A stretch of 64,000 bases of DNA from Incurvaria masculella (taxonomy: Eukaryota; Arthropoda; Insecta; Lepidoptera; Incurvariidae), in assembly GCA_946894095.1 (NCBI GenBank), contig OX335660.1, positions 7,445,001 to 7,509,000 on the forward strand, in the 5' to 3' direction. Position 1 is the first letter of the stretch; each line of letters begins with the position of its first letter. Position numbers and translations under genes: made by a program. Positions 39,867-51,495 of the stretch are shown here, piece after piece. Under the pieces are notes generated by a model that worked only from the letters and a program-made list of their open reading frames with translations, was not told where the DNA came from and did not search any database.

Positions 39867-39950
39867 GGCGCTAGTACTACTCAACTACTTGCGCCATACA
39901 AATGCACCTATAAACAAATGTAATAATATAGTGAAACGCCTCAGCAATAT
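39867..39950 (+). mobile_element. TTAA-MITE family 3, left-end fragment
   Basis: After TTAA (39863-39866): GGCGCTAGTACTACTCAACTAC ... GTGAAACGCCTCAGCAA. It matches the first ~85 bp of 24931. Confidence 0.7.
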
Positions 39951-40245
39951 TTTTGCAATGCTTCAATCTAGATCTCTTTGCAAAAACTCAAATTAACAAA
40001 AAAACTCCAATTCCTAGTGAACATTCAGCAACGATTCATGCATAAATGAATAACAATGAATACCCAATGAAACCCAGTAAGTTATTCCTTATGTATATTT
40101 GCATACACTGCCCATATAGTTCGTGATGCAGTACGAACATTTATGAAGGCTTAGCCATACGAGCCCCACAGGCGCCTGGCCGCTACGCCACAAACTTACG
40201 CGTTCTCGCCGTGAACGTCGTTATATTGTGGCGGTGATACATTTT

Positions 40246-40690
40246 ATGCAGTGGCTAGTTGTTACTAAAATAATGACTAGTGGCTCTCTGAGCTGTAGAC
40301 CTCGCTTTTATGCAGTGGCTAGTTGTAACTTAAATAATGACTAGTGGCCCTCTGAGCTATTGACCTCGCTTTTATGCAGTGGCTAGTTGTAACTAAAATT
40401 ATGACTAGTAGCTCTCTGAGCTGTAGACCTCGCTTTTATGCAGTGGCTAGTTGTAACTAAAATAATGACTAGTGGCTCTATGAGCTGTAGACCTCGTATT
40501 TATGCTGTGGCTAGTTGCCACTAAAATAATGACTAGTGGCTCTATAAGCTGTACAACTCGCTTTTATTCAGTGGCTAGTTGTAACTAAAATAATGACTGG
40601 TGGCTCTCTGAGCTGTAGACATCGCTTTTATGCAGTGGCTAGTTGTAACTAAAATAATTACTAGTGGCGCCTCCTCGAAAGTCTGTCTAT
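40246..40690. repeat. 64-bp minisatellite, seven units
   Basis: ATGCAGTGGCTAGTTG (or a one-base variant) falls at 40246, 40310, 40374, 40438, 40502, 40566 and 40630, exactly 64 bp apart each time. Units carry ATAATGACTAGTGGCTCTCT and GAGCTGTAGACCTCGCTTTT. They differ by a few substitutions but no indels. The inner phrase is the dispersed motif seen at 1742, 5918 and 63672. Confidence 0.93.
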
Positions 40691-41159
40691 AAATGGCTTA
40701 AAATTAAATTAATGCTCACCGCGCACTCCAATAAAAATCGTATATTTTTTTGTATTTTCGCTCTGTATTAAGTACCTAATGCTTTAGGTATTGATTACTA
40801 TTGTTTAGGTGATATAGATAGGAACTTCGAATAAGATTTCTCTAATTTACTGGGCATCGCTAGTGCTACCCCGAGCGGTTGAGTCACCAACGAATTCTAG
40901 AATGGTAAACTCCAAAAGAATCCAAACCATACATGGCGGTGTTATCAACTCCGGTAACTTTACTCTAAGATACCATCGCTTTTGCATGGCTTTAGGTCTT
41001 GTTAAAAAAATAAAGTTTAATGACATTTTTGTAACAAATATCCAAAAACTAAATAGACTATAACATTCCATATAACTCGAGCACATAGTCAATCTGGTGA
41101 CTCACATCCGACGATTTTTCCCTTTACGTTTCTCTGAAGTGTAGCAAAGTTGATCACAA
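40691..41159. other. Intergenic stretch, no gene seen
   Basis: An open frame of 66-81 codons exists on both strands at 40850-41090, without recognisable domains or start context. Confidence 0.4.
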
Positions 41160-41195
41160 CAGATAGTGGTCTGATGGCCCCAGGGGGGCTAGCAC

Positions 41196-41290
41196 GTTAT
41201 ACCCGATGGTGTAGTGGTCAGCAAGAAGGACTGGTCACCTGCTCGATCCGAGATATGCGCTGCGACCAACAATGGGAAGATATTTGGCAT
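41196..41290 (+). repeat. tRNA-like fragment, possible SINE head
   Basis: GGTGTAGTGGTCAGC resembles a pol III box A and CTGCTCGATCCGAG a box B, about 35 bp apart. Sequence after it is not tRNA-like. Probably a decayed tRNA-derived SINE head. Confidence 0.35.
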
Positions 41291-41695
41291 TTCCAAATAT
41301 TGGTTCCGTCAAATCATGTTACTGAAGATCTACTTCTGAATCTACTAATGAAGATACAATGCTATTTACAACGAGAGTAAAAAAACTAAAACTATTTTGC
41401 CTATTGGCAAATCGGTGACACTTTCCAATGTGTATTTTCATGTATTGCATTATTTATTAGTGGTAGTAAAGCTTTTCCATTATTTGCAATAACGTTTTGT
41501 TTGCTTAGGAAGGTTTCTTTGAGCAGCTCCGACGGTTGCTGGCTCCACGGCGGGGCAGCGAAGTTACCGCCGGCGGCTAGCAAGTTGGACAGCTGGCGCG
41601 CCGCGACTGGACCTGGGGAACTTCATTAAATTATCTGGACGTCTCACTCGTACTGCACGGCTCTGCTCCAACGTGCTCAAGAGTGCACTTCTGTG

Positions 41696-41897
41696 GGCCT
41701 AATCTTGGAATTCCGGGCTCAATAATCAGTCGAGAATACGGTTAATACCGGTTTTCTCGTCAATTTTCCCGCGGAATCCAGAGCACGATATTTCAAAGAC
41801 GATTTTTCGAGGACATCGCTTTGATAACCGCTATCAAAGGGTATTTCTAGACTGAAATATTCCTGATACCTGAGCACAGGATTCCGAGAATAGGCCT
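41696..41897. mobile_element. MITE family 5 (GGCCTATTCCTGGAATTCC ends)
   Basis: Left GGCCTAATCTTGGAATTCCG and the reverse complement of the right, GGCCTATTCTCGGAATCCTG, are inverted. The interior has CGATTTTTCGAGGACATCGC and TTTGATAACCGCTATCAAAG, itself palindromic. Relatives at 43399 and 52130. Confidence 0.7.
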
Positions 41898-42000
41898 ACT
41901 GGCATCACTGTTTCTAAGGCTATAAACACACCAAGTCATCGAAGGTAATTTTAAAAGCATTAAAATTAATTGTGCATTACACAGATCAATAATAAATCAA

Positions 42001-42050
42001 ACCGGCAAAGTGTGAGCCGGACTCACACCACGTGAGTTCCGTATCAAACA
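42001..42050 (+). repeat. SINE-B 5' fragment
   Basis: ACCGGCAAAGTGTGAGCCGG ACTCACAC...GAGTTCCGTATCA is a decayed 5' end; nothing of the rest. Confidence 0.55.
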
Positions 42051-42326
42051 TAAAACTTTGAACAATTGTTTGACTGCCTAGAGAATATAGGTTATAGTTT
42101 AAAATGATTTTCAGAATAGTGATGTTACATTGGAAATAGAAACGGTACAAAAGTGACCTATAGAAAATATTTCATAGACAATTACTTGTTGAGTGCTTAT
42201 TTAAAATATTTTTTTTGTATTGACAGACTTAAATCATTAATTTATATCAGATATCACTACTATGCTGTATGGTCAAAAAGTAAATAAAGCATTTGATTTG
42301 ATTTCTTAATTACTCCATAACTTTAA

Positions 42327-42695
42327 GAACGGCCCGTAAGCTATGATCCCCATACAATCGTAGTTTACTAATCATTTGAAAAACACTGTTCAGATTTGCT
42401 TGATATTTGGTATCTAAAATTCTACAATACATATCTGTGTCTGCTCGTTTTTATTTTGCTGAAAAATCTAAGGCAAGTCAAATAACAGGCAAAAGAAAAT
42501 CTTTATACAAATTTTCTTTTCTCTGTTGTGTGACACAGGATACATTTTTCAAAAAAAAACAACACGTGCAGACATAGATATTTGTTGACTGATATTAAGT
42601 CCCAAAAATCAAGCAAATTGGAATAGTGGTTTTCAAATGATTAGTAAACTACGTTTGTATGGGGAGCGTAATTTTCTGATGGTTACGGGCCCACC
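42327..42695 (+). mobile_element. TTAA-MITE family 2, third copy
   Basis: 369 bp between TTAA at 42323-42326 and 42696-42699. GAACGGCCCGTAAGC and, reversed, GGTGGGCCCGTAACC. Inner arms TACTAATCATTTGAAAA.AC and AACACGTGCAGACAT match 3640-4007. It is unrelated in position to the 1387-bp duplication, which proves that the family is dispersed. Confidence 0.85.
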
Positions 42696-42699
42696 TTAA

Positions 42700-42933
42700 G
42701 GCCCGATTTTTCAATACTCAGATTGTACTTATCGGACTGATAGTACAAATTCAAATCTGTCAAAAGACGGATAGTCATTACCGGAGAAATATATCTTCGA
42801 CCACAATTATCCGACTATAATTTTACTAATAACATGGACTTACTATATCGGATGAATAAGCAGAAGCGTAAATAAGTCCGTCGAATAGTTATCTGGCTGT
42901 TTATCAGACTATTGAACAATCAGCCCTAAATAT
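42700..42933. mobile_element. MITE family 4, second copy
   Basis: Begins GGCCCGATTTTTCAATACTC directly after the TTAA of the preceding MITE and ends ATTGAACAATCAGCCCTA. Interior as at 38860. Confidence 0.75.
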
Positions 42934-43398
42934 AATAATTAAATACGACACACAATTCATAATATTTTATTTTTCATCTGTAAATGTGGAAACCTATCAC
43001 TCAGTTAAAATAAAAACATTTAAACTTCAATTACATGTATCAAGAGCGTTTTCACGCCAAGCCGTTAGTTCAAACATTTTAACAATTTACGGCTTTGGGT
43101 TCAAGTTAAGTGAATTTCGGCTCAAGAGCTTAGAACGGTTAAAGATCTAGGGGCTTCTGTCTGACAAAAGTACGGATAGATATTGTAGCGACACTATATT
43201 TCTTGCTTAGTCTAGCCTATAATCACAATGGTATTATTATTTAAAATGTTTAGAAAGGTAAGTGGAACTGATAATGAATAAGATTCAACGTCATTCATGT
43301 TGTGAATTAACTTTTGATAGCTGGCTTCAAAAACAAAAACTCACGTGCTAAAAAAAATATCTTTTAAGATCTTTGTTTTGACGCAAATTAGGCTTCTG
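42934..43398. other. Intergenic stretch, no gene seen
   Basis: No repeat or gene recognised. Confidence 0.45.
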
Positions 43399-43628
43399 CA
43401 GGCCTATTCCTGGAAATCCGTAATCAGCAATGCTCAGTCTATAGCGGCTTATCAGCTTTTATAGCGGTATTAAAAGCAATTTTTTCGACAGAAAACCTTA
43501 AATTAATTTAAAAAAACTATGCTCCGGAATATTTTCGTCACGAAATTCGACTTTAAAACCGCCATACAAACGGTTGTCGAGACTCAAGATTCCTGATTCC
43601 AGATTACGGAATTCCAGGAATTGGCCTG
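43399..43628. mobile_element. MITE family 5, second copy
   Basis: CAGGCCTATTCCTGGAAATC at the left; the reverse complement of the right is CAGGCCAATTCCTGGAATTC. About 230 bp, no coding region. Confidence 0.75.
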
Positions 43629-44371
43629 CTGCTCGGGATATCGTTCAGTATAAACAAAAGTTAACGGAACGAGACCTTCGATATCCGTTGTTTTAACACA
43701 AACTTGACGGCAAACTTTTTTCACTTAAAAATATACCTTGTAAACACACCATTACTTTCCTGGCTTGATATCGACATTTAGATCTTAGCCGATCAAATCA
43801 GCTAAAGAAGATTCATTTAGGAATTATTTCTGTTTTGTCACGACTATAGATGACGATTTAAGTAATCTAAGTAGGGATGTCCTGTAAGCTTTGCTGACAA
43901 CAGGCGTCCCACTGAATTTCTTTCCGTGCATGTCGTTACACTCGAATAAAGGATTTGCCGCTTATGGTTCAGATTCCATGTCCATTTTCATAAAATGAAA
44001 CTGGCATGGAACTGGGCGATGCTCGAGGGTGCTGTGACTTTTACAATAATTTTACAATTCCATCAAACCGGGGTACATGGCGATTTGACACCGCATCCTT
44101 GACCCAAAAAGGACTTTGATCGGTCGGGTCATCTGAAACAACAGCGCCCGGAAACTCGACCGGAAGTAGGTGAGCCGATTACGGTTTAATCGGGGAACAT
44201 TCGGCTGTGGCTAATCCCGCAGGCGGCGAGGGGTTGGGCGCGGGAGAAGGGCTGGCGGTCTTTAGACACAGGCGCCATCGACGATCGAAAGTTAATTGAG
44301 CAACGCTTGATGAGGGTTGAAGCTGGCGGGATCGCTACGATGCATCGACAGGATTATTTTTTCATTTTTTT
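43629..44371. other. Intergenic stretch, no gene seen
   Basis: A GC-rich patch at 44205-44280 (CCGCAGGCGGCGAGGGG) stands out. No gene recognised. Confidence 0.45.
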
Positions 44372-44634
44372 GCGGCCTCATTGCCGAACAGCAACTGTCG
44401 CTGCCAGCGTCAGTGTCGCTGCTAACGAGTCATCGCAAACCAAATTTTGCGGCTACCATTACTGCGGATAATAGATAGGCAACCGCATTTAATTTTTATC
44501 CGTAGCCGCCATCGACATAGTCTATGTCGTCGGTATCGGTAAGTCGATGGTAGCCGAAAAATCTCGTATGCGATGACTCGTTAGCAGTGACACCGACGCT
44601 GGCAGCGACAGTCGCTGTTCGGCAATAAGGCCGC
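44372..44634. mobile_element. Hairpin MITE with ~60-bp inverted arms
   Basis: Left GCGGCCTCATTGCCGAACAG; the reverse complement of the right is GCGGCCTTATTGCCGAACAG. The arms continue through CTGTCGCTGCCAGCGTC.GTGTC.CTGCTAACGAGTCATCGCA. The centre contains GACATAGTCTATGTC, a perfect small palindrome. About 263 bp. No target duplication established. Confidence 0.8.
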
Positions 44635-44637
44635 TGA

Positions 44638-45010
44638 CATGGATGGCTAGTACCACACAACTGCCGTTATGATATAGCCCAATACACCACATTCCCGAAG
44701 GAATTAGTTGCCATGCCAGGACCTTCCCTTTATGAGCACGGCTACATTGAACTGGACAATTGTTCATTGCCGCTTCGACCATCTTTTAATCCGATGCGAT
44801 GATACCAACCCGGGCGGGCTTAAACCCTACCAACTAGTAGGGGAAGGGGACCTACAGTTTTACATGGATTCTGAACCATGGAGCAGCTCGCATTCGTGAC
44901 GAAATGCAATTGTCGAACTCGGAAAGAGAAAGAAAGTGGTGCATGTCGGAATTGAACCCAGACCTCAGGTACGCTAGGCCAGTCCTCGCGCCACTAGGAT
45001 ACGAGCCGCC
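44638..45010 (-). repeat. SINE-A, near full length
   Basis: Reverse orientation. Body from CATGGATGGCTAGTACC to GACGAAATGCAATTGTCG, then the tRNA-like head with GAACCCAGACCTCAGG (box B complement) and CCACTAGGATACGAGCCGC (box A complement) at the right end. The TGGA(TGGAAAACACGGA)CAATT block is partly deleted. Confidence 0.85.
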
Positions 45011-46428
45011 TAGTGGCGCGATATGTGTTTGCGGGATAAAATTCCCTTCACTTAATTTCATTGTGCTTCCAGGAACTAACAAAGGGGGAAGCTATTCCCA
45101 CCAACATCGAAAAGCCAGTTGGGACCATAGCCCAACAGGATTTGCGGCATCATCATTTTTATTTGGTGCTCTTATTACTTATACCGAGGAAGAAGAAATC
45201 TTGGTTAGAGAAAATACGGTTTCATCCATGTGTAGAAATGAATATAAATCTGATAAACGGCTTCTTCTACTGCTATTCGACCACGGAGGGGGAGAAGGTA
45301 GAACGAACTGGGCTACGTCTCAGCCTACGTGATGAGAAGGCGAGGCTTAGCGCCAGTCGCGACCAAATGTCTTGCGGTGTTGCCGACAGATGGTGCGCAA
45401 TCATTTTGTTAGTAAGGTTAGAAATGTTGATCTCATTATGCATAATTTTATGTCATTTTAAAATTATAATGATTTTAATCTGTGGGAAGTAATATATTCA
45501 TGTTTTGAAGGGGTTTTTTTTAGCAAAAAACCGACAAAAATCTCAGCGACGATCTAGTCCGACAGCTAGTGCGTGACTGGGGCGGCGGCGACTACTGAAA
45601 CAAAATTTCGGTTATTGTGCATGAACCTCTGTGAATTTGTATTGGGGTAGTCAAGTCGTCGGGTATCGGAGATTTATGCAGCAACTTATCGACATGTGTT
45701 TGTGAGTTTGTTTGTAAATCTATTGAATAAAAGACCAACTTTAAACTTTTGGTTAGTTTTGCCTCTGACTACAACCCATCCGTGTAACAATACATGTTCG
45801 ACATATCGTAAGTATCCGTGCAAACGAACGAGAACAGCGGTAACACTTGATGTTGCCTACCGCAGTTTGGGGCCTACTCGAAGTTCCAGCACTTCATAAC
45901 TTACATTATGTTCAATCACTGCAGCCATTACGGAGGGGCAAGATTGGCTTGATTTAAGTGATGGGGTCATAATTCGTAAGTACATCCATACTCCATACTA
46001 ATATTGTAAATGCGAAAGTAATTGTGTCTGTTGCGTTTTACGGCTAACTGCTGGAGGAGGGGTTACTTCTCTCTTCCGTGATCTGACCTGATGCGTGATT
46101 ACAACCATTCACATTTTTTTTCTCTTTCTTTTTAGAATACGTCGCATCAATCTGGTGGATCGGAGTTTTTGGCTGTCACGCTTGTATTTAGCTTATTTTT
46201 TGGGAGTATCTAGTGAAAGCACGGTAATATCAGAAGTTACAAGTGTATAAGCATTTTTTTTATTTGGTCGTGGTTTGATATGTTACTTTCGTGTTCGTGT
46301 TTCGTCGCTGTGTTATAAAAACATGTGTCGAGAACAAATCATAAATTCTAACTGGCATGTGCAAGTTGGCAGTTCGACAATTTTAAATTTGCCGCCAAAT
46401 CAATGAAAATGACAAATGAATGAAATAC
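45011..46428. other. 1.4 kb intergenic stretch, no gene called
   Basis: Two overlapping frames of about 140 codons (44904-45332 and 45061-45492) run through it, but the first starts inside the SINE. Neither has domains, a signal peptide or a consistent start, so I treat them as chance. Confidence 0.4.
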
Positions 46429-46605
46429 ATGCAACGCGATTGAAATAAGAATAGGACGGGACTCAAGACTAACTTCACTCGAATTCGCGGCGGCAACACC
46501 GCGGAAAAGTACTAAAGTTTGTGAAGTGAAGTGAGGGTTTTGGCAGTTTGACATTCAAAATGGCGGTGATCCTATCCTATTCTTATTTGTATCGCATTGT
46601 ACACA
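46429..46605. repeat. Inverted repeat, possible small MITE
   Basis: GCGATTGAAATAAGAATAGGA (46437) and, reversed, GCGATACAAATAAGAATAGGA (about 46595) are inverted arms of about 21 bp. The enclosed sequence also has inverted CGGCAACACCG and AAAATGGCGGTG. Ends uncertain. Confidence 0.45.
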
Positions 46606-48183
46606 ATAATATTGGCTAAAAGATCCGTATTCAAAATTGGAACTATTTTTTATTATATCGTTTACAAGTGGCCAGTTCTAAGAATTTCAGTGTCGCCCTT
46701 GTAAGGGGGAGGAGGGGTTTAGAGCTAGGATAATGGGCCACACTCGCAACTAAAGACTTAAGACTGACGGTTTCCAGAATTACAGTACGCATTCGATGCT
46801 TATTTATGAAAAATCGAGTAATGCATACTTTCGAAAAATGCCTGGTGATAGATTGAAAAATAGTATTATTGCATAAGAAAAAACTAACAGTTATTCCCGT
46901 AGCGTTATGTACCCACCAATTCGTAAACGAGAAAGCCCGACCTACTTACACTAAGAGTATGGAGGAGTCGAAACGGTAATTAATACCGTGAACATTCCCC
47001 TAACTCTACCCTACACCAGCAAAATACGCGGCTCCACGAAATTACTAATTTTCTTCTTCCTAAATATTTTTAAACTAATGTACTTTTGTTTTGTTCATCA
47101 TCCATATCACTTGGATTTGTCATATTTTTTCCGTGGTCGTGGTCCGACTCAAATAAGGTGGATAAATTAAACAATAATTGAATTTGAACATTCCCAGCAC
47201 ATTCATGCACGTGAAAATAAAACAAAAGTGGACTTATAGTAAGAGAAAATAAATTGCCGCCAAGAGAACACGAGAAACGAAAACGGAATGAATGTATCAA
47301 TAAAATAGATAGAGAAACCAGAAAGTTAGATAAGTCATTAACATGATAACCTCACGACAACAACAACATATCAAAAATAAATTTTCGTCTAGTAGAATTT
47401 GATGCGATGTTGTATGGAACCTAGATTCTACGTGGCGTACCACCGTATGCCAGAAGATGTGATGTTAGCCATCAATGTCCGGTTACGTTCAACGTTCCCA
47501 CGCTCTTACGGAGCATTCGATTATTTGTATACTAAATTAATGAATTACTTTGCATCGAAAATCTAACATAGAGGATATTCAGAAAACAGTTTTAAAACTT
47601 TTTTGTTTATTTCAATCTCAATAATCATTTCCCAAAGATAAACACTGGCTGGTGCAATACTCTGTATACCAGTACCCGTCTACTGGTAGAGACCGGAGTG
47701 ATAACAGATGGATAACTTGGCATAAAAACACAACAGTTCACACTTGACTGGGGTCATCATTTTAAATATTAAGATTTCCTTTCTATGAAAAAAAAAATGT
47801 AAGTTTGATATGAAGATTTCCAATTTTTTTTTTGGAAATATCATTGTATTATTAATTAACCTTTTCCTTGGTATTGTATTTATTTATCTTCTCTTGGGAC
47901 GCAGGGAACACTTGTAATCGTCAAAAATGTGCATTCGATAAAATTATAGCATACAAATGCCAGTGTATGTTGTTATAATGGCAAGAGGCTCAATTATGTC
48001 TAGATTGTTAAATAAACTATACCTACAATAAAAGATTACAAAATCAGCAAGGCAAGCATCAGAAGAATTGTCAAAAAGTAATAATTAATTTATAATAAAT
48101 ATATATTTTTTAACCTTTTAGTTAAACTAAACATTTGTATTACTGCATGTTAAACTACAGAATATTAATGCATATTCTTTTTA
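46606..48183. other. 1.6 kb intergenic stretch, no gene seen
   Basis: No repeat family or gene recognised apart from the weak motif at 47095 shared with 29490. Confidence 0.45.
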
Positions 48184-48417
48184 GAGTTCCGTACAGAAAG
48201 GGTGAAAACGGAACCCGATTACTAACCCTCCGCTGTCCGTCCGTCCGTCCGTCCGTCCGTCCGTTACAGGGCTGTATCTCATGCACCGTAATAGGCAGGC
48301 AGCTGAAATTTTCACAGAGTGTGTATTTATTTTGCCGCTATAACAACTTTAAAGGGTTAAAAATAAATCTTGTACGACGGAACCCTTCGTGTGCGAGTCC
48401 GACTCGCACTTGGCCGG
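48184..48417 (-). repeat. SINE-B copy, reverse
   Basis: AGAGTTCCGTACAGAAAGG, CCGT x6, TTGCCGCTATAACAAC, then CGGAACCCTTCGTGTGCGAG and CCGACTCGCACTTGGCCGG. The middle is slightly deleted relative to 28477. Confidence 0.88.
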
Positions 48418-48695
48418 TTTTAGCTACTGTTATCGTTTTGTCTACTGTTTGACAAGCGCAATTTCTCGACGGCGTTTACAATCCGTTACAAGGAGCATAG
48501 CTCGGGAGCGACATTATGAAGGCACTTAACAATAAAATATCGCAGCATTAAAGGCGTCCGGACGCAAAGTTCAAACATTATCGCTCAGAGCATACGCAAA
48601 CTGCTCCAGAGCTAACAGCCCAAAGTGACTAACGTAGCGCTAAAATTATTTGAATCTCGTTTGGAAATAGTTGCAAATTGCAGTATTCAATGCAG

Positions 48696-49210
48696 TTTGG
48701 CCTTTCCCGCTCAACTTCCCATACAAACGTGACAAGAAGATCATCCGCACATTTCTTGTCGGAGATCCATAATTACACTCAAAACATATTTATTTGATCA
48801 AACTTGATATCTGATGACCATTGCCATTGTAAATTTGTATATGGTTTCTAAGTTACATGGTCCGAAAGTTCTAAATTTTCGCGCGTTTTATGCAATAAGT
48901 TTGGGCGTGGATAACTCAACGATAAAACAAATAAATCTAAAAAATCTTAGACATCAAATCTAGCTTGTTCTATGAAGATTCAAAATAAATTTTGTTTTGT
49001 TTGATTTCTTACTACAGCGTCCGTGATTTACTTTTAGCTACAAGTCGTTTTGTAATTATTATTTTTTGTAGATATAATCAATTCAAACACTATGCGCATT
49101 GTTTGCTTTGTGGACGTGTTGCATCCTCCTTATTGCGAAGGCTGTCATTTTCATTAAAACAGAGGCAGTGCGTGAGTGAATGAGTTAATCCCGTCGGGAA
49201 GAGCCACCTT
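48696..49210 (-). mobile_element. TTAA-MITE family 1, old copy
   Basis: GCCTTTCCCGCTCAACTTCC, ATACAAACGTGACAAGAAGATC, GGTCCGAAAGTTCTAAATTTTCGCG, and at the right AATCCCGTCGGGAAGAGCCACC. The most diverged copy in the window; the target site is no longer clear. Confidence 0.75.
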
Positions 49211-49504
49211 TAAATATAATGAATGCCGTGCTAAGCAGAACTCCAACCTGGCTCTAGCACTACGTGTCGCACAGACCATTCTGTGACCAGCGAAATAACT
49301 TTGGGAAATGAACTAGCCCTGTTAGCATAGTACGAAGTGCAACTAAACGTCAGATTTAAGCAATCATTAAATTCTGTAAAAACCTCATCCCGCCGTGGAA
49401 AAGAGACCAATTTCGGTTTGATAGCTTGGCCGAAGAGATAATGTAATTCTTATAAAGGTGCCAAGTTTCAATTGAGCTCTTTGCAAATTACTTTCACAAA
49501 TGCC
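49211..49504. other. Intergenic stretch, no gene seen
   Basis: No repeat or gene recognised. Confidence 0.4.
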
Positions 49505-49730
49505 ATTATTTTATTGTTTATTAGCGGGAGGCTACGCTCGGCTTTAATAAAAATGTATCTCGACCACAGCGCCACGACCGTATCCAACTATAGCTAAAAA
49601 CCATCCAGTTGACCACATGAGTACATACAATTCATCAAAATCGCTCAAGCCGTTTAGGAGGAAAAGAATTACTAACACACACTCACCATATTTCAATACA
49701 TAAAGATAAAGTCATACAAATTCTTTTCTT
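49505..49730 (+). repeat. RTE/SINE-type repeat
   Basis: GGAGGCTACGCTCGGCTTTA at the left and CATCAAAATCGCTCAAGCCG TTTAGGAGGAAAAG...CATATTTCAATACATAAAGATA at the 3' end. The 3' block is the usual one of this class. Confidence 0.6.
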
Positions 49731-50346
49731 ACTACTTAATCTAGGACTTGACAATTTTCAACTTCTCATTTAAAATTGTCTACATGAAAAAGAAAAAAAA
49801 TATTGTATAAACAAAATTAATATTCTAACAATCTATCAATAACAATTTAAATTAATATTTTTTTTTAATTTTTTTTGAAAACAGTCATACAAAAAATTAC
49901 AATTATAATAAGAATATCACATAGACCTATAGCTCCCTATTTTTACATGTATAATTACTTATTGAGAGCATATTTTTATGTAGTTGTGATGTGATAAGAT
50001 AAGATAGTGAATATACAAGTGAGGAAAATAAAAGAAAGACATATTAAAGATAGAACATAAATCAACAAGTATCTAATATAATTAAATAGTAATCTAACAT
50101 CTAACAATAAAATTTAAATTAAAACGAAAACTATAGAAAAATGTGGATCGAAGAGCGATCCGATGAAATATGTTGCGTTATTGGTAAAATATTTCATTGA
50201 AGGCAGCCGATGTTTGCCCCAAAGTGCCTAGAACACTCGCCGCGTTGCCTCTTTGAATTTACGGATAAAAAAGCCTTTTGCCTTTTTTAATCTAAAATAA
50301 TTTTAATTAATACAAGTATAAATAGCCTTGAAAAAAAGTGGCTACA
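49731..50346. other. AT-rich intergenic stretch, no gene seen
   Basis: Very AT-rich, with ATTATTTT-type runs. No gene recognised. Confidence 0.45.
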
Positions 50347-50473
50347 AATCTCGTCTTTGTTTTCCATCGAGTTCGATGTAGCCGTGAAATACCCAAAACA
50401 TCCTGGTATGACGCCCGATTACCATGCAGGTGCGTTGGGCTGATATCATACGGTAGCTTCCATCTATGTCCAG
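50347..50473 (+). repeat. SINE-A 3' part, abutting a TTAA MITE
   Basis: TTGTTTTCCATCGAGTTCGATGTAGCCG ... GTTGGGCTGATATCATACGGTAGC ... CATCTATGTCCAG, then TTAA at 50474, where the family 3 MITE begins. The SINE 3' end normally reads CAGTTAC, so the MITE probably inserted at its end. Confidence 0.7.
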
Positions 50474-50477
50474 TTAA

Positions 50478-50948
50478 GGCCCTGGTACTAGCCAAATCGC
50501 AAAGTTAGACGAGGCACCCCAAGTTAACTAACTAAGTCTGACGATTATAAGTGTCATTCTTACAATATATGATTCCTTGTCTATTAATCAACCTATTTTA
50601 GTTAATGTATGTTACCTTTTTCTATACAAAATACATTGCGGAAACGGTGTCCATTTCCGAACTTTTTTGACTAAATGTAGAAATCTAATAGCAAATGGAA
50701 TGTTTTGTTTATGCATATATGCTGTTTTTGCTTATATCTATTAATCGAATTACTTTCAGATTTCTAATGAGAAAAATCAACTTTTTTATTTTTATTATTA
50801 TTTAAATAAATGATGGAATCAAAAAATATTAACAATCCATTATCAGTCTGGAGTTCTATTTGGATTTTCTGAAGCGTTTCACTACATATTATTACATTTG
50901 TTAAAAAGTGCATTTGTATGGCGCGAGTAGTTGGCCAGTCCTAGCGCC
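50478..50948 (-). mobile_element. TTAA-MITE family 3, reverse copy
   Basis: 471 bp between TTAA at 50474-50477 and 50949-50952. GGCCCTGGTACTAGCC at the left; reversed right end GGCGCTAGGACTGGCC. Interior as at 24931: TGCATATATGCTGTTTTTGC, CGGAAACGGTGTCCATTTCC. Confidence 0.85.
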
Positions 50949-50952
50949 TTAA

Positions 50953-51349
50953 ATAAAAAAAAACATGCAATTAGAATCATGACCAAAGCCCGGCACGCCT
51001 TACTTTTATATTCTCAGCATGAAAAGGGACATGAGTGTACCCGGTTTAAATATTTATGGAGAAACAATTCTGTTACTACACTTAATTTGGCTTCTCTGGC
51101 GTACCCACGTGAGCACAGAGGCCTCTGTACAGCTGTACGCGAATTTTTCTTCTCAGAAAATTATATTAGGTACTCGGAAAAATATGAGAGATTAATACTT
51201 TATCTAATGTTATCCTCTTACATATTACATCTGAAGACCCTTTGAAGTGGAATATCTTTTTGCGAAATTGCCATTACATATTAAGACGTATATTCTTATG
51301 AACGAGTGTGGTACGTAGTGTTGGGGTTAAGCCAGTTAGCCAGCCAGTC
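50953..51349. other. Intergenic stretch with a 104-codon frame
   Basis: The frame at 50931-51245 begins inside the MITE. KKHAIRIMTKARHA faintly recalls a LINE RT segment (QKKAIRIM-type), but the remainder does not. Not called as a gene. Confidence 0.35.
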
Positions 51350-51491
51350 TCTTGTGTCAAAGATCGCTTGTTCGATTCCCAGGCTGGTTAAGCACTTGGT
51401 CACTTGAGTAAAAAATCGCGGGTTCGATTCCCAGGCAGGTTAAGTCCGTGGTCTCTTGTGTCAAAGATCGCGCGTTCGATACCCAGGCTGG
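51350..51491 (+). repeat. 52-bp minisatellite with box B-like core, left block
   Basis: GTTCGATTCCCAGGCTGGTTAAG falls at 51371, 51423 and 51475 (measured at TTCGAT), 52 bp apart. The full unit adds GTCCGTGGTCTCTTGTGTCAAAGATCGCGG. GGTTCGATTCC is the consensus pol III box B / tRNA T-arm. Three units before the inserted MITE. Confidence 0.9.
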
Positions 51492-51495
51492 TTAA

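Noticed and set aside
44904..45492. Two overlapping frames of about 142 codons
   Set aside because: The first begins inside the SINE-A head, neither has a plausible start context, domain or signal peptide, and they conflict with each other.
50931..51245. 104-codon frame with a LINE-like KKHAIRIM segment
   Set aside because: It starts inside a MITE, and only one short segment resembles reverse transcriptase; the rest does not.
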